Source: Ephydatia muelleri
Taxonomy: Eukaryota > Porifera > Demospongiae > Spongillida > Spongillidae
Assembly: GCA_013339895.1 (NCBI GenBank)
Contig: JABACO010000024.1
Span: 1,327,908-1,391,907 of the forward strand
Direction of reading: 5' to 3'
Length of the DNA: 64,000 nucleotides
The translations under genes were made by a program, and so were the position numbers. Shown in pieces: positions 45,640-60,600 of this stretch. Within the stretch, counting starts at the first letter, position 1; the number at the start of each line of letters is the position of its first letter. Under the pieces are notes generated by a model. That model saw only the letters and a program-made list of their open reading frames with translations. It was not told the DNA's origin and searched no databases.

Positions 45640-47245
45640 TGCGCAACAAATGGTGGGATGTCTGAAGAAGAGAACATGGACACCTCAGGAGGACCGGTTT
45701 CTGCGTAAGCAACCAGTGATGTTGCTGAAAGGATTGTCAGAATGGTGCTTCGGCCGTCTCCACGCTTCGGCGTAAAAGGCGATTGGAAGCTGCATGTAGT
45801 TATCAAGTTTCGAAATGTATACCCAGGCGATGATCGCGGAGGACAGCTGGACATAGGAACTACTGTAGCTGTTAGAGAACGAGCCTCACCGCGTGGTTAT
45901 AATTACGTACCACGGGCTAGCTGAAACGAGTGACTATGACGCGGTATGTGATTGCATTCAGCGGTCTTATGCCCTTGAGCTGTGGCAGTTGAAAGTGCCC
46001 ACGAGGCCGGTGCAGAAAGTTGGGGAGTCATTAATGGAGTTCTGTGGCGCACTGCGGGGCTTGCAGATAAAGCGTGGCCGGCTGAACATCAGTTCAGTTA
46101 TTCAAGGAGCTCTTTCTTCGTCGATATAACTAGCGCTGATGAAAGAAGAGCCAAAAACCTCGGACGATGCGTTGAAATTAGCCTGTAAGCATGAGATTGT
46201 TGAGATGGCACAAAAGCAGATGCAAATGTTGAGGCAGAAAGAAGTTGTGGCATCTATAGAAGGCGAGAGCTCTAATTCTGAATTATATAGTTACAGTTAC
46301 ATTACGCCGAGATAGAGAGCGAAGCGAAGTAGAGACTCTGAGACGAGAAGTACAAAGGTTATATGAGAAGCTGAAATGAGTGCAGTGGGGAACAGGGGAT
46401 AAGAATGAAGAACGGGTAAAAACGGGTGGATGCAGGGGGAGCAATAACACTAGTGTTCAGAGCATTGTCAAGCAGTTGGTTGATAAGGTGGCAGAAGGTG
46501 TTATGGACAATGAGAAGGATGAGTTAAACTACTGTTATTGAAGTATAGTTGTATTTGTCACAATGTGAGGGTGATCTAAGGAGAACAGATTTAGTGTACC
46601 ATCACAATGTTACTGGGGATCATAAAGGAATTAAGCAGTCAGGCCGTATAGGTTGCCGAGGGAGGAAGTGAAAGCGTTGCTGGATGGCATGTTGGAAAGA
46701 CAGGTGACAAAACCTAGTCAGGGGTCATGGTCATCCCCAGTAATGTTAGTCAAGAAGAAGGATGGATCCACATGATGTTGTGTGGACTTCAGAAGGTTAA
46801 ATGCTGTGATCAAGAAGGATGCACAACCCCTACCTCACATTGACAAAACACTGGATGTCCTGGGGCCTGCACGGTGGTTCTCCTGCCTCGAGCTTACAAG
46901 TGGATACTGGCAGGTTGAGGTGGCACCTGACGATTGTGAGAAAATGGCATTTGTTAAACACTCCAAATGGTCTATCAGTTCCGTGCCATGCCTTTTGGTC
47001 TAACAAATGCTCCTGCCACTTTTCAGCATCTAGCGCAACACATTTCGCAAGGTTGCGTGAGATTTTTGACCATCTGAAACAGGCTAGTTTGAATATCCAA
47101 CCCCGTAAGTTGCAAAAGAACATAAAATATTTACGGCACGTAGTGTCAGAGCATGGTATTAAGACTGATCCAGACAAAACAAGGTGTATTGCTGATTGGC
47201 CTACTTCATTCTGCCTGCAAAAACTGAAACAATTCTTGGGTTAGC
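45640..47245 (+). mobile_element. Ty3/Gypsy-type LTR retrotransposon fossil (gag and RT parts)
   Basis: Gag-like sequence at about 45,660-46,300 and a Gypsy-type reverse transcriptase at about 46,640-47,240 (recognisable DFRRLN and SGYWQ region). No LTRs were found. It is broken in roughly ten places and old. Confidence 0.8.
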
Positions 47246-47398
47246 GTCATGTTATAGACGATTTGTCAAAATTCACCCATATTGGGCTACCCTGTGTTCA
47301 ACCAGCCATTTATTGTGAACACAGATGCTAGTGTAGAGGGCACCTATTGGCGATGCTGAATGTCTTCTCTAGTAATATCAGGTAGCCGTAACTCTATT

Positions 47399-47630
47399 GT
47401 CAACCATTAATGATCTTGCATTGGTAGCGTAGATTGCACTTGTCCAGCTGCGTCTTTGTTCCAGCTTCTGCAAACTTGCCCGCATTGCCAGGGCAACTCC
47501 TCCGATCCTCATTTTGGGCTCCATGGAGAAGTTTGACGCAGTTGTTTGACATTCTTTTGCTGATTGTACTGGTATTGATATCCCGGACTTAGCTTGGAGG
47601 CAAGCCCAGTTGAGGCCTGGCATTTTGTAT
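47399..47630 (+). mobile_element. RLE-type LINE, internal fragment
   Basis: Plus strand resembles the minus-strand sequence at 23,090-23,326: TINDLALV, LCSSFCKLARIARATPPILI, then SMEKFDAVV and DLAWRQAQL. Short, broken, cut at both ends. Confidence 0.75.
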
Positions 47631-47639
47631 TGTTTAAGT

Positions 47640-48060
47640 CTCGCTATAAGGGCACTTATGCACAGAGCTCAGAGAATGGTCCAATAATTTGACAGTGATT
47701 CAACAATTAACTGTAGTTGAACAGATTAGTACCATGCTTAGCAGTCCAAAGCATTTCTTGTTTACATAGTGATACTAATTACCAATTTTGCACCCAGAAC
47801 AGAGTTACCTGCTACTGCATAAGACTGTTTTGTAGCATGCAAGATCAACAATCATGCCAGCAATGGAGTCCTAACAGACATTGCACAAGCCACCAGGCAA
47901 ATGCCATAGCTGCAATTACAACAGGTATCATATCTAAATCCAGCAGCATTGAGGAAATGGTCAGGACAAAATGTAGTGTGGAAAAGCCCTGTTATTTTCA
48001 GTCAAATGTTAATCAATCTTTAATCTCCAGACAACGTACAATCAAATAATAAAATTAAAT
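47640..48060. other. Spacer, nothing seen
   Basis: AT-rich spacer between the Gypsy/LINE remnants and the 3' end of the MATH gene. No feature recognised. Confidence 0.4.
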
Positions 48061-48086
48061 CTTGTACGATTTATAACCACAAATAT

Positions 48087-48665
48087 TCATTTGCTGAATA
48101 CCTCAATACTAGATACTTTAAACTTCAGACAATCATTTTGAAGATATTCAACACCAGTTGCAGGATTATACAATTCCTTAAGTGCCACAAATTTTATGAA
48201 TCCAACCCCTTGAGCAGCTGTGTAACCAACACCGACTCTTGAATTTGCTGTGGTGTCACTGTTTGAGTCAAAAACAGCTGTTTTCTCCTTGCTATGCTTG
48301 TCTTCATCTATCCAATTAATGAGCTGTACAGTAATTGATCCACTGAAAGGCCACACCAGAGAAGCATCGAATTCGCCCTTCATTAGGTAGATGAACCAGC
48401 TGAGGTGTGTTCGTTTGGCATTTCCATAACCATTTGGATACGCTTTCAAACACAACTTGTAGCCTGCCCAGTGTGTATAAAAAGGAGGACTGAACCATTC
48501 GGATGTTTCATTTTGTGCATACTGTGAAAAGTTATGCATCACTATGATGGTCTCGGGAGAGTACAAGCTCATTCCATTAATGGACTGGACTTCTTTGAGG
48601 GTCATGACAAGATGTTGTTGTATGAGCATTTGTTGCTTATTTATTTCCTGCTGTTCATCCAGCTC
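48087..48665 (-). CDS. TRAF-type MATH domain, terminal exon
   Basis: The acceptor TTTCTCCAG lies just upstream (48,666-48,674 on this strand) and the exon begins ELDEQQEINKQQ, a coiled coil. The MATH fold follows: SPPFYTHWAGYKLCLKAYPN, RTHLSWFIYLMKGEFDASL, WPFSGSITVQLI, then GVGFIKFV and the C-terminal LKFKVSSIEV. This follows the TRAF-C order (SPPFYTS-GYKLCLR, THLSLF-VMKGE-DALL-WPF) closely. It is about 150 residues, the usual length. Stop at 48,087-48,089. Confidence 0.92.
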   Translation of the reverse strand, partial: ELDEQQEINKQQMLIQQHLVMTLKEVQSINGMSLYSPETIIVMHNFSQYAQNETSEWFSPPFYTHWAGYKLCLKAYPNGYGNAKRTHLSWFIYLMKGEFDASLVWPFSGSITVQLINWIDEDKHSKEKTAVFDSNSDTTANSRVGVGYTAAQGVGFIKFVALKELYNPATGVEYLQNDCLKFKVSSIEVFSK

Positions 48666-51600
48666 CTGGAGAAACACAAGAAGAACTCAGTGAATGTTTA
48701 AGAATTAAAAAAATGCACTGAAAAAATTATAAACACATTCTGTCATTATTGTATAGTTGCTGACCTCTCTTATGCACAAGTTAACTCTTTGAACACCAAG
48801 CGCATTTATACATGTACATGCATGCTCACAAAATGACAATTATCTGCCTGATCATTCATGCAGTGCTATATGTTATATTGTGTTGAACAAAATCACTTTG
48901 AATATACAGCAATACTGACATGCATGTAACCCCATAGTCATACAAATGTTTTAACATATGTGGTCCTGGTGTAATCACATTTTGTGTGTCCATTATAACT
49001 CGCTGGTCTTTGCTTGCAACAACCCATAATGCGAACTTGCAAAAGGGAGGAGTGAACAGGTGATATACTACACTGATCTGGGCTATGCATTCTTGTTCTT
49101 GGAGTATTGAAGTGATGCATTAGTGAAGTGAAGTGAATAATGGGGTTCTTTAGCCAGTGTGGGAGAAACATAATGTACTTTGTACATGGGCGTACATGTA
49201 TAAGGTTGCATATGCATGTTGTGCCTTATATTTTCAACACATTTTTGCATGCATGAATGGTGTAACAGTTGTGTGTTCATGCATACATATATGCACATGG
49301 CTTTCAAAGAGTTAATGGTAAATTATGCACAAACCAGCAGCGGTCAGTACTGTGGAAACAGTCCTATGCAATTGATCAGACAAATGATAATCTTAAAATT
49401 CAGAAATCCTATAAATGCACAAAGGCATGCACTACCAATCATTGCCGTGAATGATTCAGAGCACTATATTCAACACCAATACCCAGTAACTGGATACTAT
49501 ATAATTAATAATGATGAGTGTTCTTGTCTCGTAACTGTGTTCATATGTATTATTCAATTAGTGGGGGCTGCATGCTTAGTGCAAAAAGACATGTTTGTCT
49601 TGAAAAGCTACATGTAAGGTACTGCTATGGAAGTGAACAATTATACATGTATACATGTAGAGGATTTCTCCAACATATTCCTGTTAGGTTATGGCTTCCA
49701 AATGCATGAGAAAAGTATATCTGCGGAAAAGGCTTCTAGGTCCAAATGCAGTATAATCAAGAAACAGACCAGCAACAATATGCATGAGTTAACAAATTAC
49801 TGGAGCATTACAACTCTTCTGCGCAACTTGTACTATCCTTTCTAGTTCTTTGCTAGCAGTGTGTCCTTCTAAATAGCTAGACATATTCTCTCACATTGAC
49901 ATGTGGGTAGTTGTAGACATGTGTGGCTACATTGGTTGGTCTTTTCGTCGATGCATGGCTTATCTCATGCAACTGATAAGCTTTTTTCATGTACTTTCCA
50001 CCCTCCTTCAGAATTTGAATATGTCCTTTATGAAATCTTCTATTAACAGGTTTTGGACCTTTCCTTTGGCATCCTTCATACAAGGCTGTTCTTCTGCACC
50101 TCTGGCATTCATGCACGCATGGCAGCAAGCGCCTCCTTGGAATACGTGCTATGACTGCTGCTAATGCCACAAATCAGCCATTTTGTACCCTAACTTGTAG
50201 GATACTTTTAATCTGTGATTTCAACAGCCTTGTCCATCTGTTGAAGGACTTTGACACATGTTTAGTTGCTAACTTTTTTGCCCATACACCATCAAAACCG
50301 GCTTGACTTTCCCTTCATAATAAAAAGAAATCATTTTGCTCCGTGATCTACAGTCAGACACCCTACTTCCAGATAACTTTCCTTGAGTTTAATGTTTATC
50401 ACTAACATGTCTTAAGTTCCAGTCTCTGTAAATATTCTGAGTGTCACACAATGCAGAATTCAATAAACATTCACCACAGTAGTAATCAATAACAGGTTCA
50501 AATGGGAAGAAATTATGATTATATGAAATATACAAAGCTACTCATAATCAAGAGCTCAAAAATCAAATTTGTAATAACTCTGCAGTGTCATTTTTTAATT
50601 ACATTTTAGTGAAGCAACTAATGTGTTGTTAATAGTCATTAATAATTCTAACTTGAATATGGGTGGTCACTAGTCTTGAATGAATGGTTTGACTTTTTAT
50701 CTGACTGAAACTTAATAAACAGAACATTATTATTGTAACAATACACTCACATACAACAAACACACAAATGCACTACGTAAACAGTTCATTTTCGTGTTGC
50801 AGTGTTTGGGAATAGGAGTGACCAGGATTGATCGAGTATTAGCTCTAACCAATAACAATAACAAGCTGAGGCGGCCATATAGCTGATATTATTTTTATTT
50901 ATTCATTATAAAAATGAAGGCGACCTAGCCAGTAAAGCCCTAGCATTGGCCCTGACCAGGGCAATGCTTAACCTTCCATATGCCCCTGAAACCACAGAAG
51001 ACTTGAAACATCCAGTTTGAGTGGCGATCCGTATGGCTAGTCTGTCGAGACATCTGCCCGCTTCTTCTCCCCAGCAACCATATGTCTCCACTGTTAAGGG
51101 GATACAAACCCAGCCCAAGTGGTTGCATCTTTCATCATTGGCAGCATGTTTGCGAAGTTCAGCAGTGGACACAGCCATCACACTCGCTTCGTTCAAAGTA
51201 GAATTATTTAGTGCTGATGTAATGGTGAAATCCAATGCTGCGGCTTGCCAAACTCCCAATTGGTGACCAAGATATCTGCTGGGTGAGTACGACTTCCCTC
51301 TGCGTCTAGGCCACTACCTGCATGCCTCAATTTGACCTGCAATACAGGCCAGCTTACACGATTCCCAGAAGGTGTTCTGCAAAGAATCGTGTCTGATGAT
51401 TGAGTCGCCTCCACTTCTACAAGTAAGAGCGTGGTGACCCAAGGGGTTTAGGGTGTGCGAAGGACAGAATTAACAGCTGGAATTTTGGGAGGCGTCCAAA
51501 TTCCGAGCCACCATTTTAGCATCACCTGAAATTCAGGAGACTCAAGGTGTAAGTTCAGCTGGGGAGCTGGCATGGCCGAAAGCCAAGCCAAGGCATGGGG

Positions 51601-54600
51601 AGAGGACACAGAGAGGAGCCGCGCATTGTTGGCCGGTGATGAAGAATGGTCAAAGAGAACCTTGAGCTGATGGTCTTCTATCTTAGACGACAAGTACCTT
51701 TGGCAGAGAGGAGCATCAAGGATAAACAAATAGCTTCGGTTTCCACAATGTAACCATTAAACTCATCGATGGACTGCTCCAAGTGGTGGTTCTCTCCAAG
51801 GGCAATACCAGAATGGCCAATAGAAGCAATGAAGCAAGCACTCGAGTGGTGAAGGAGACTTTAAAGACCCAGGCCTCCCCTGTTAGGGCTCAGCTGAGCC
51901 TGCTGCCAAGCAACATCGAAGACGTCTACACTTGTGCACTCAGTAAAACAGCGACTGATGTCCAAGTAAAAAATGCTTAGCACTTCAGCAACTAAGGAGG
52001 GTGGTGTTGATCTGGCCAAGTGTACCATTTTACAGAAGCTGCCGCAGAAGCGAAGCAACGATAAGCAACCTGTGGGTCTTTGGAACCAACCTGCTGCAGC
52101 CTTGAAAGCAGAGCACATGCCTTGTTGGCACGCTGATTTGCGACAAATTTAATCATACCTCCAATGGAAGACACTATGACCTTCAGGTTTGGTGTGTTGG
52201 ACTGCTTCATGCCCTGTGGAAAGGTATTCAAATTTCCCAAGGAGAAAACCTCGAATTTCGAATCAATCAGGAAAAGACCTAAAGGAGGTCCTTTGCTCTT
52301 TAAGAATAGCAATCACCCTGGCAACAGCCTTCTCTGAACCTGCTACAACCCCATCATCCATTTACCATTTGTGGTACAATAGCTGAGACGACTCTTTATC
52401 TGAGGCTACAGTGGCTACCAGCTTCTGCAGGACTAAGCAAAGAAGAGAGGCCCCGGGGGTCCCCTTGCTGGACACGTATCTCAGAGGATATGGTTCACAT
52501 GAAGTGAAAAGCCTTGGGTGCTGTCCGTAACACCATGATGCCCATGGCATTAGCTCAGGGAAGTGTGAATGACATTCATCAAGTAATGGCTGGCATGAGA
52601 CCATGTTGAAGGCATTCTGGAAATCTGTCACAAAATCGTCATCATTCCAGTGGCTTTTGAATGCATTCCCTAAGACCGTGGATGGTTGACTCGGACCCAC
52701 CTGGACAAGCCACTCCTATCTGGTATCCTGGCAGCCTTTGCTTTAGCTAGAATACAAAGACATTCGCTAGTCAACCGCCTCAGAACTTCTCCTACTGAAT
52801 AGGCTAAACGTCTGGTGGGCTATTCACTAGTGCAATAAGACTACCACCCGCCAACACCTGCTGGTGCTCGCCCAGAGGTCAGAAGATTCACTAGCTCTCG
52901 AAGTGAAGCACATATTGTAGTTGGAAGGGGAACTTCTGAAGCTTTCAGTAGGCGTTGTATACGTAGTCCTGAGGTACCACATGCAGACGCTTTAGGGAAA
53001 GATCTCAAAACTGACTGGAGGTCAAAATCGTGTGGGACAATGTTGTTTTCTGTTGCCCCAGAAGCAGGATGAACTGGGACACACCCTTGAGGGTGTTTGT
53101 CAAGCAGCAACTGAAACGTAGACTCGTTATCTGCGACAATGCCAGATGAAGTTAATACCTTGCACACTTTGCCCAACGAGCCTTCCTTAGTGAGTGATAT
53201 AGCATACTTGAACATGTCAAACTGCTTTAAGGATTTGGACTTGCTAGTTGCACTGGAATTGATAGTGTGTCTCCACAGAGCCTGAAATTCGCTCTTGAGC
53301 CAAACATGTAGCTTGCACAGGGAGATGATGGAGCTGTTTTTGTGGTGACGACCTTTCCTGCGGGAAGGCAGTAGGATGCACTTTGGCAGCATACAAAGTT
53401 ATAGCCAAGCCTCTTCAGTGTTTTTATTTAAAACTTCTTTAAACGCAGCCGAGAGAACCCTAACAAAGATGGGTCTTGCTTTGGAGGGTATGTGGTGGAT
53501 AGTAGCGCACTCGAGTTTAAAACTTTCTCGAAGGTGAAGAGATCCAGAGTAGAAGCTGCACTATTATTTGTCGAGGAACTGGACTCTGAGCTACTAGGAA
53601 GGTCGGCAGAACTGAAACCATTATCCTGGTTAGCGCATTTTTGATGATGAGAATTAGAGTGTGACTTGGCAACTAGCTGGGAGCACTGCTCGCATTTAAA
53701 CAAACTAATTCTCTTCAAGCCAGCCTGTTGGTACTGAGCCTGCAAATACACCCTTTGCATGAGCATTCGTGTGGTTACGCCACATCGAAGGGGCAATGTG
53801 TTCCCTACAACTTTCCACTATGCAGGGCTTTCTCCCTCCAATGTTTTGAATGAGTGATGGAGTTGTGTGTTGTTGTGCCACTTCGTAGGGAAGCACTGAT
53901 GTTGGTGTAGAAGGTGAATGTGCATACGAGAGTGTGGAAATGCGAAGAGGTGAAGAATTAGGTGATGAGAGATAACTCAGGGAAGGGCACGACGGTACTA
54001 TCAAATGAGATCCGGATACAGTGTCCCCGAACGCTTGTTGAGCGACGGGGTGCTGAGTTGAAGAATGGGGAAGCTCTGGGTAATCCATTCAGGTCTGAAA
54101 CCTGTGGGACCGAAAAATGGCGCGATGAGCACGGTACCTGCAGTGGTGGATCGTGGCCAATGAAGTTTACTAGTGTGCAGGGGTCTAAGGTGGGGGGCTG
54201 AGGATTGCAAGGACTGACAGATGCTTGTGAAGAACAACGATCCAGTGCAGATTCTTGCTCGAGGACCATTGGGCTTATATACACGTAGGTGAATAGGAAA
54301 CCTGAGATGGCTCCGAATGCTCGGTGTACCCTCGTGAGGCTGAAATCGCTGTTACCTGACTTGTTTCCAAGCAGCTACTTTTAGTGGAATTACTGGAGGT
54401 ATTAGGCACACGGCAGCTGCTAGTGCAAGTGATACAATGTTTCCTTCTAGCCATGACTAATACTGAGTTGCATGTGGTGCAAATTGTGAAGCCCGTCTGG
54501 TGAATCATTTCTTCCGATATGTTGGTGTCCTTTTTCAAAAAGTGGGCCTGAAGGTGCCGCTTGGGAGAGCATCTTTTGAAGCTAGTGAAGACGAACAGGA

Positions 54601-57600
54601 GTGTAAAGGGCGTTCGAATCTACTGACCTGCGATGCTTGCGAGTTGTGCGGTATGTGCGATGAGCAGTGCGGGGGGTCGGTCACATTTGTGGTTTAGACC
54701 CCTTCCGACCGCGCGCCATATTAATAAATAAAATTAAGGGAGGGACTGTGATCTGTAGCTTTGCTCCACCTTCTATCACCTTTGCATAATTGCTATTACA
54801 ATTGCTATTACAATTATTAGAACTGCTGTAACCAACAAATACAAAGCAAGCACATTATGTCACCTTAAATTCACACATGCAATCGGACTGGACTCTCACA
54901 GTCAGGCATATTTAGCTCTGGGCTACAATTAGTAAGGTTTAGTTCCTGGCATGCAGTCAGTGGTATAAAAGAGAACTTGAATAACATATCCTTGCACATA
55001 TCTTAGATAGATCAAAATACGCTTGCTTAACAATTCTAGATCTGGGATCAATGCAACCAGTTTCCTTAAGCGAAGCTTCCCCAGTCACACCTGTTTGCCC
55101 GCCTCAGAGGTCTTCACTTACAAAACTTACAAACTTCACAGAAGGAACAAGACCTTATACTTATTTCAGCCGAGAGCATATTTAATCACAAAAGACAATT
55201 TATACATTGATCTCAGATCTAGGTCCATAATTAAGCACCCATATGTAAATCTATCTAGGGCATGTGACATGGGTATGTAAAGCAAGTTATTCAAATTACC
55301 CTTATAACACCGACTGCATGCAACTCAAAATATATACTTTCTTGAAGAAAATGACCGTTTATTTCTAGGTACAAGAAGAAATCAAACTGACTCATTGTGT
55401 GTGTTCAACCATTTTTTAATGACTTGCATTCTTATGCATAGGGCAAACCCAGTAATGAAAGAGAATGTAGGGGTAGGTGCAATACCTTAGGTAGGCCATT
55501 AAATAACAAGCTTAAATTAATACTATACTTTACAAGTTGAACAACTCAATCTCATTGTACATGTTCAGTTACACGTAGAATAATTTTGTACATTGCTATT
55601 CCATTGGTAATAGTGTATTTTGCAACAAAAAAAATACTTAACTTTGGTGTTTATTTGCATACACTCGGAGTGCTCTCAATATAAACAAAACTTCTTTGTA
55701 ATAGCAACACTCCAATATCAATTATAACAAAAGTATTTCATTGAATTTGTGAACACAAGCCAATTACAGCAATTGTACTTGCAGAACTGCCATAGCCATA
55801 AATTAACAATCCCATTCTTACAATTTGTTGCACTGTAGCTTTTTCCACCCACTTCTGAGTTATTTTCAATTGTTCATCAATTGCCTAATTATGTGCATAC
55901 AGAGCATATTAAGATAGAGATAGTTAATACATGATTGTTTGCTGTCATGACCAACCTTGTTTAGCTCAGCAGCCTTCTCTTCAAAGTTTTTACTCAACAT
56001 ATTGATGTTTTGTCTCACCTTTCCAACCAAGTGTGCAACATATCACAAAAGATCAAATAAAAGTTGTTAATAGCTTGTCAATATTAGTTCTCCAATAATC
56101 CTTATTAAGTATGGGGTTTTCAAATATGGACAATTCTCAAGTTGTAAACAATTCAGGTAGAATGTTTTTAAAAGCCACTTAGCATCAGCAAAATATGGCA
56201 AAACTGGTTTCACCTTGTAAATGAGGCATGAAACTGTATTAATAATACAGCACTGCAATGCATGTAATATAATTTTCCGTTGTTGTAAATTTCCTCATGA
56301 TGGAACGTGTGTATTATGCCATGTCTAATAATTATGAAACATGCTTTCCAACTCCTTTAATGTGTATATAACATTGAATGTCTACATTATTTATGTTTCA
56401 TAATTATTAGACATGGCATAATACACACGTTCCATCATCAGGAAATTTACTTGATCAAACTGTTCTGTAAAACACAAACATCACATATCAGAATGAACAT
56501 TCTGGACAATACATTCAAAATGCGAATAGGTTTTTGATAATCTTCACACATTTCAGGTTGAAAATGGTTCCATGAAGTGCTTAATAACTGAATACACGAT
56601 GCCTAAGCCAAATAGCTTTTTAAGTCCGGGCTGCAATCGACATCATTATATTTCAACCTCATACTAGTGGAATGACCATCAATTAACAAGTCAGTGTTGG
56701 ACACATACATGGACATCTACGTGTATGCAGTATAATAAGATACTACAGTACTGTACTTACAGTACTTTGTGATTGATACAACTCGTCTTTGATCAATGAT
56801 GTTTCTTGACTTGTTAGTTGTATGTCCTACATCATGGTACATAAATACAAAAACAGACATAGAGCACTGTGCTTACAAAATGGTGGCGAGTAAAGTTACT
56901 CAGAATTGCGTCACTCCAATTCTGCATGTGCTAGGGGACAATAAGAAGTAAAATAATGACCTATTTGGCTGAAGACAATAATAACATTCAAACATGAAAT
57001 ATTGTCACCACCTTCACGTAAATTAGTAAGACATCAATCTGTATAATACAATTTCAAAACAGTGGTACCCTTACTAAAATTGTTTTTGTACATGCATGTA
57101 CATGTACATGTAACGCTAATGTCTACACCACATATAAAGCAGAACATCTACAACTAAAGAATTGCGAAACTGTCATATGGTTATGTACAACATATGACAT
57201 TGCTACCGTTCATAAAAATTTACACTATGGTAATAGCCTGGATCAAATGCTAGCCATGTTTCTCCTCCCTCCTACGCTTATCAATTATAAAGCAGAACAC
57301 CCCAGAACATACCCCAAAGTCCACGGAACTTGGGCATGATTTTAGCACAGGCCCTGCTATTTGACTGTTAATTTACTGTATTAAATTCATTATTTTCAAT
57401 AACTTTATTGTGAAAAGGTGACATCCAATAGAGGCCCAGTTCTTGTCTTGACAGCACAGAGGACCTCACAAATTTATGATTATCATTATCAGAGCAGTTC
57501 ATATGTTGGGGGTGAACATAATTTTATTCTGAATCTAATTTATTATGTCAAAATATACATATAGGTACAAGATCATAATGACTGTGTGTCGCCATACACA

Positions 57601-60600
57601 TGTATGAATGCATATTAGGTAAGTATTTAGGCACTGACCACATGGTACTCATCCAGCTTAGCCTGCATAAGAACATTCTTCCCGATTTCAGTTTCAAGAA
57701 CCTTAGAATAAGCAAGCTTATACACGTATCCTGTACTACATGGGTACATACATGCTGATACACAGCAATTCTTTCTTCAAGTCCTTGAACAGCTGCAGTC
57801 AAGTCACTCATTTTCTGATCTACCTACAGCAATAGTTACATGTCGGTGAGGAATATATCATTGATTCCCTTTTGCACTGCACCCTGTACAAATACCTCAT
57901 ACCAAATGTGCTGTCTTTGGATTTATATGGATATTTACACTTAATTTCATTTCAAGCACATATGGTCTTGATGTTATATGCAAAACGCTTCATTGAAGAT
58001 GAGCATCTCCTACATGTACATGAACATAATTCATGTCTAACTTGACACTGACTTTAGCATTTATTTGCACCAAAACATTGTCGAGTTCAAATTACAAACA
58101 TCTCTCTACACTGTATATCAATTGATAGCATATAATTGCCCTGTGGCATGGTTTTACATTCAATATAGTAGAATGATATACAAATCTACACAAAGAACTG
58201 GTATCTAATAATATTGGTGACCTAATTGGCCCTTGTTGTGTGAAGAGTTACGATCTATTTTTGTACTTATCACCATTACATATGTATTCCAGTTCATACA
58301 TGTAATGAAACACCCTGTATATTATTACCCTGTATTATTACCCTGTATATTATTACCCTGTATATTATTACCCTGTATATTATTACCCTGTATATTATTA
58401 CCCTGTATATTATTACCCTGTATATTATTACCCTGTATATTATTACCCTGTATATTATTACCCTGTATATTATTACCCTGTATATTATTACCCTGTATAT
58501 TATTACCCTGTATATTATTACCCTGTATATTATTACCCTGTATATTATTACCCTGTATTATTACCCTGTATATTATTACCCTGTATATTATTACCCTGTA
58601 TATTATTACCCTGTATATTATTACCCTGTATATTATTACCCTGTATATTATTACCCTGTATATTATTACCCTGTATATTATTACCCTGTATATTATTACC
58701 CTGTATATTATTACCCTGTATATTATTACCCTGTATATTATTACCCTGTATATTAGTACCCTGTATATTATTACCCTGTATATTATTACCCTGTATATTA
58801 TTACCCTGTATATTATTACCCTGTATATTATTACCCTGTATATTATTACCCTGTATATTATTACCCTGTATATTATTACCCTGTATATTATTACCCTGTA
58901 TATTATTTCACTTCAAGTTCAAAATACTGATACATGTACATGTATTTATAGTTATACCGATGCATCGGTATAACCACGCATGCACAATACGACAGGATAT
59001 GTTTAAACAGCAATGTGCCTTACCTCATTTTGATAAGAAGTCAGAAGAACCAGAAAAAAGCCAAAGAATACAGCACCACAGATAACCATGGCATCAGTTT
59101 GCCACTGTAAATGTAGATGCATGATTACATTTTGCAGGGGAGGGGGTAGGGGGGGGGGGGGGAGACCATGGCAGAATTTTCGTTTTGTGAATATTAATAT
59201 AGAAAACATGGTCCAGAAGTCAGCATTAATACGGACTGCTTAAAGAGGCTTATACATGTACATAGCAGATATTCAAGTTAATATGCCAAACATTAGTTCA
59301 TTGGTTCATTGAGGTGGTGGGGAGGGGGATGCTTCCATACATCTTTAAATTTCTTACTGTTGTGTGTTGTGTGTTGTGTGTTGTGAGTGAATTGTTTTAT
59401 GTGTGCATTGTGTTGTTTTATCGTGTTGTGTGCAGGTGTGCTCCTTAAATCCAAATCAGCTACCCTCTCGGAATCCACCAATGCTCCACGCAGATACCGA
59501 ATGCCTTCATGAGATTCATCTGCCTGTTGAAAACGGACATGAAGATACTGCATCATACACCAGCCAGATAAATGCACACATGGCAAAATTCATTCAGCAC
59601 CTACATTAGCTAGCAGATGTTACAACATAGGAAGTGTGACATTAAATGAGCTAAGTACCACCTGACTGATTATTCATGAGATGACCACAGTATAGTTTAA
59701 ACTTTTGTTTTAAAGTCTGCGGTGCGAGGTACATGTATTGTGTGCATGCATACAGCACATGTAGAGCAATCAATGCGTGTGTGATACTTGCAAATATTTT
59801 CTTAACATGTATGTCATGTCTATATAAGATTGTATCAGCTCTTCCTCAGATTTATAGTATACCAAGTTCGGCAAGTTCAGAGAGCACTTAATAAGTGCTT
59901 AACTCCCTGTGGATGGATCCCACTATACACTGTGATTCCTAGCTGGTGTGCTTCTAAACATATTCATGTTGCACAGCTATTTGTAACCTCCTAGGTATGT
60001 GAATGCCATGCTGTCCGTATGTGTATTCAAAGCATCATATACATTTGTCAACGTACTTGCTTTTTTAAACCAGTTTTTAGACGTTGCTCAACCTGCAACA
60101 GCATTAAAAAATAAATGGCAAAAAGTTAAAGAGGTTACAGTAGCGGTCATAAAAAAGTACGCGTAACGAATGAGTAGCGTTTACGTTGCACGCAATTAAT
60201 GGCAAAATGTTAAAGAGGTTAAACTGTTATGTCTTGAAATACAGAGGCATAGGAACACTGTTATTAGGGGTAGCAGAAAGTCATCCATTTTCCCATACAT
60301 GGAAAAGTTCTCACCCAATTTACACCATGTGATGAAAATGGATGCTCCTATTAAGAGTGTTCCTACACCTCAATCTGCAATATATATGGGGCAGCGTCTG
60401 CAAATAGGGACCTAAAAAGGTACATTTCAATTCAGTCTGGAAGTCTGAAATACCATTTACAAAATGTTTCATATGCTAACCCCCAAACAATGATGTACTT
60501 ACCTTCAGGTCCTGAGTCTTCATATCCTGTGCAAAAGGAAAGCTTATAAGGTAAATTTATCATAACTGATAAACACTGTAGAAAGGGAAAATTTTATGTA

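Noticed and set aside
58233-58973. A 246-residue open frame rich in ILLPC and ITLYI repeats
   Set aside because: It is the translation of a 15-bp minisatellite; frame is kept because 15 is a multiple of three.
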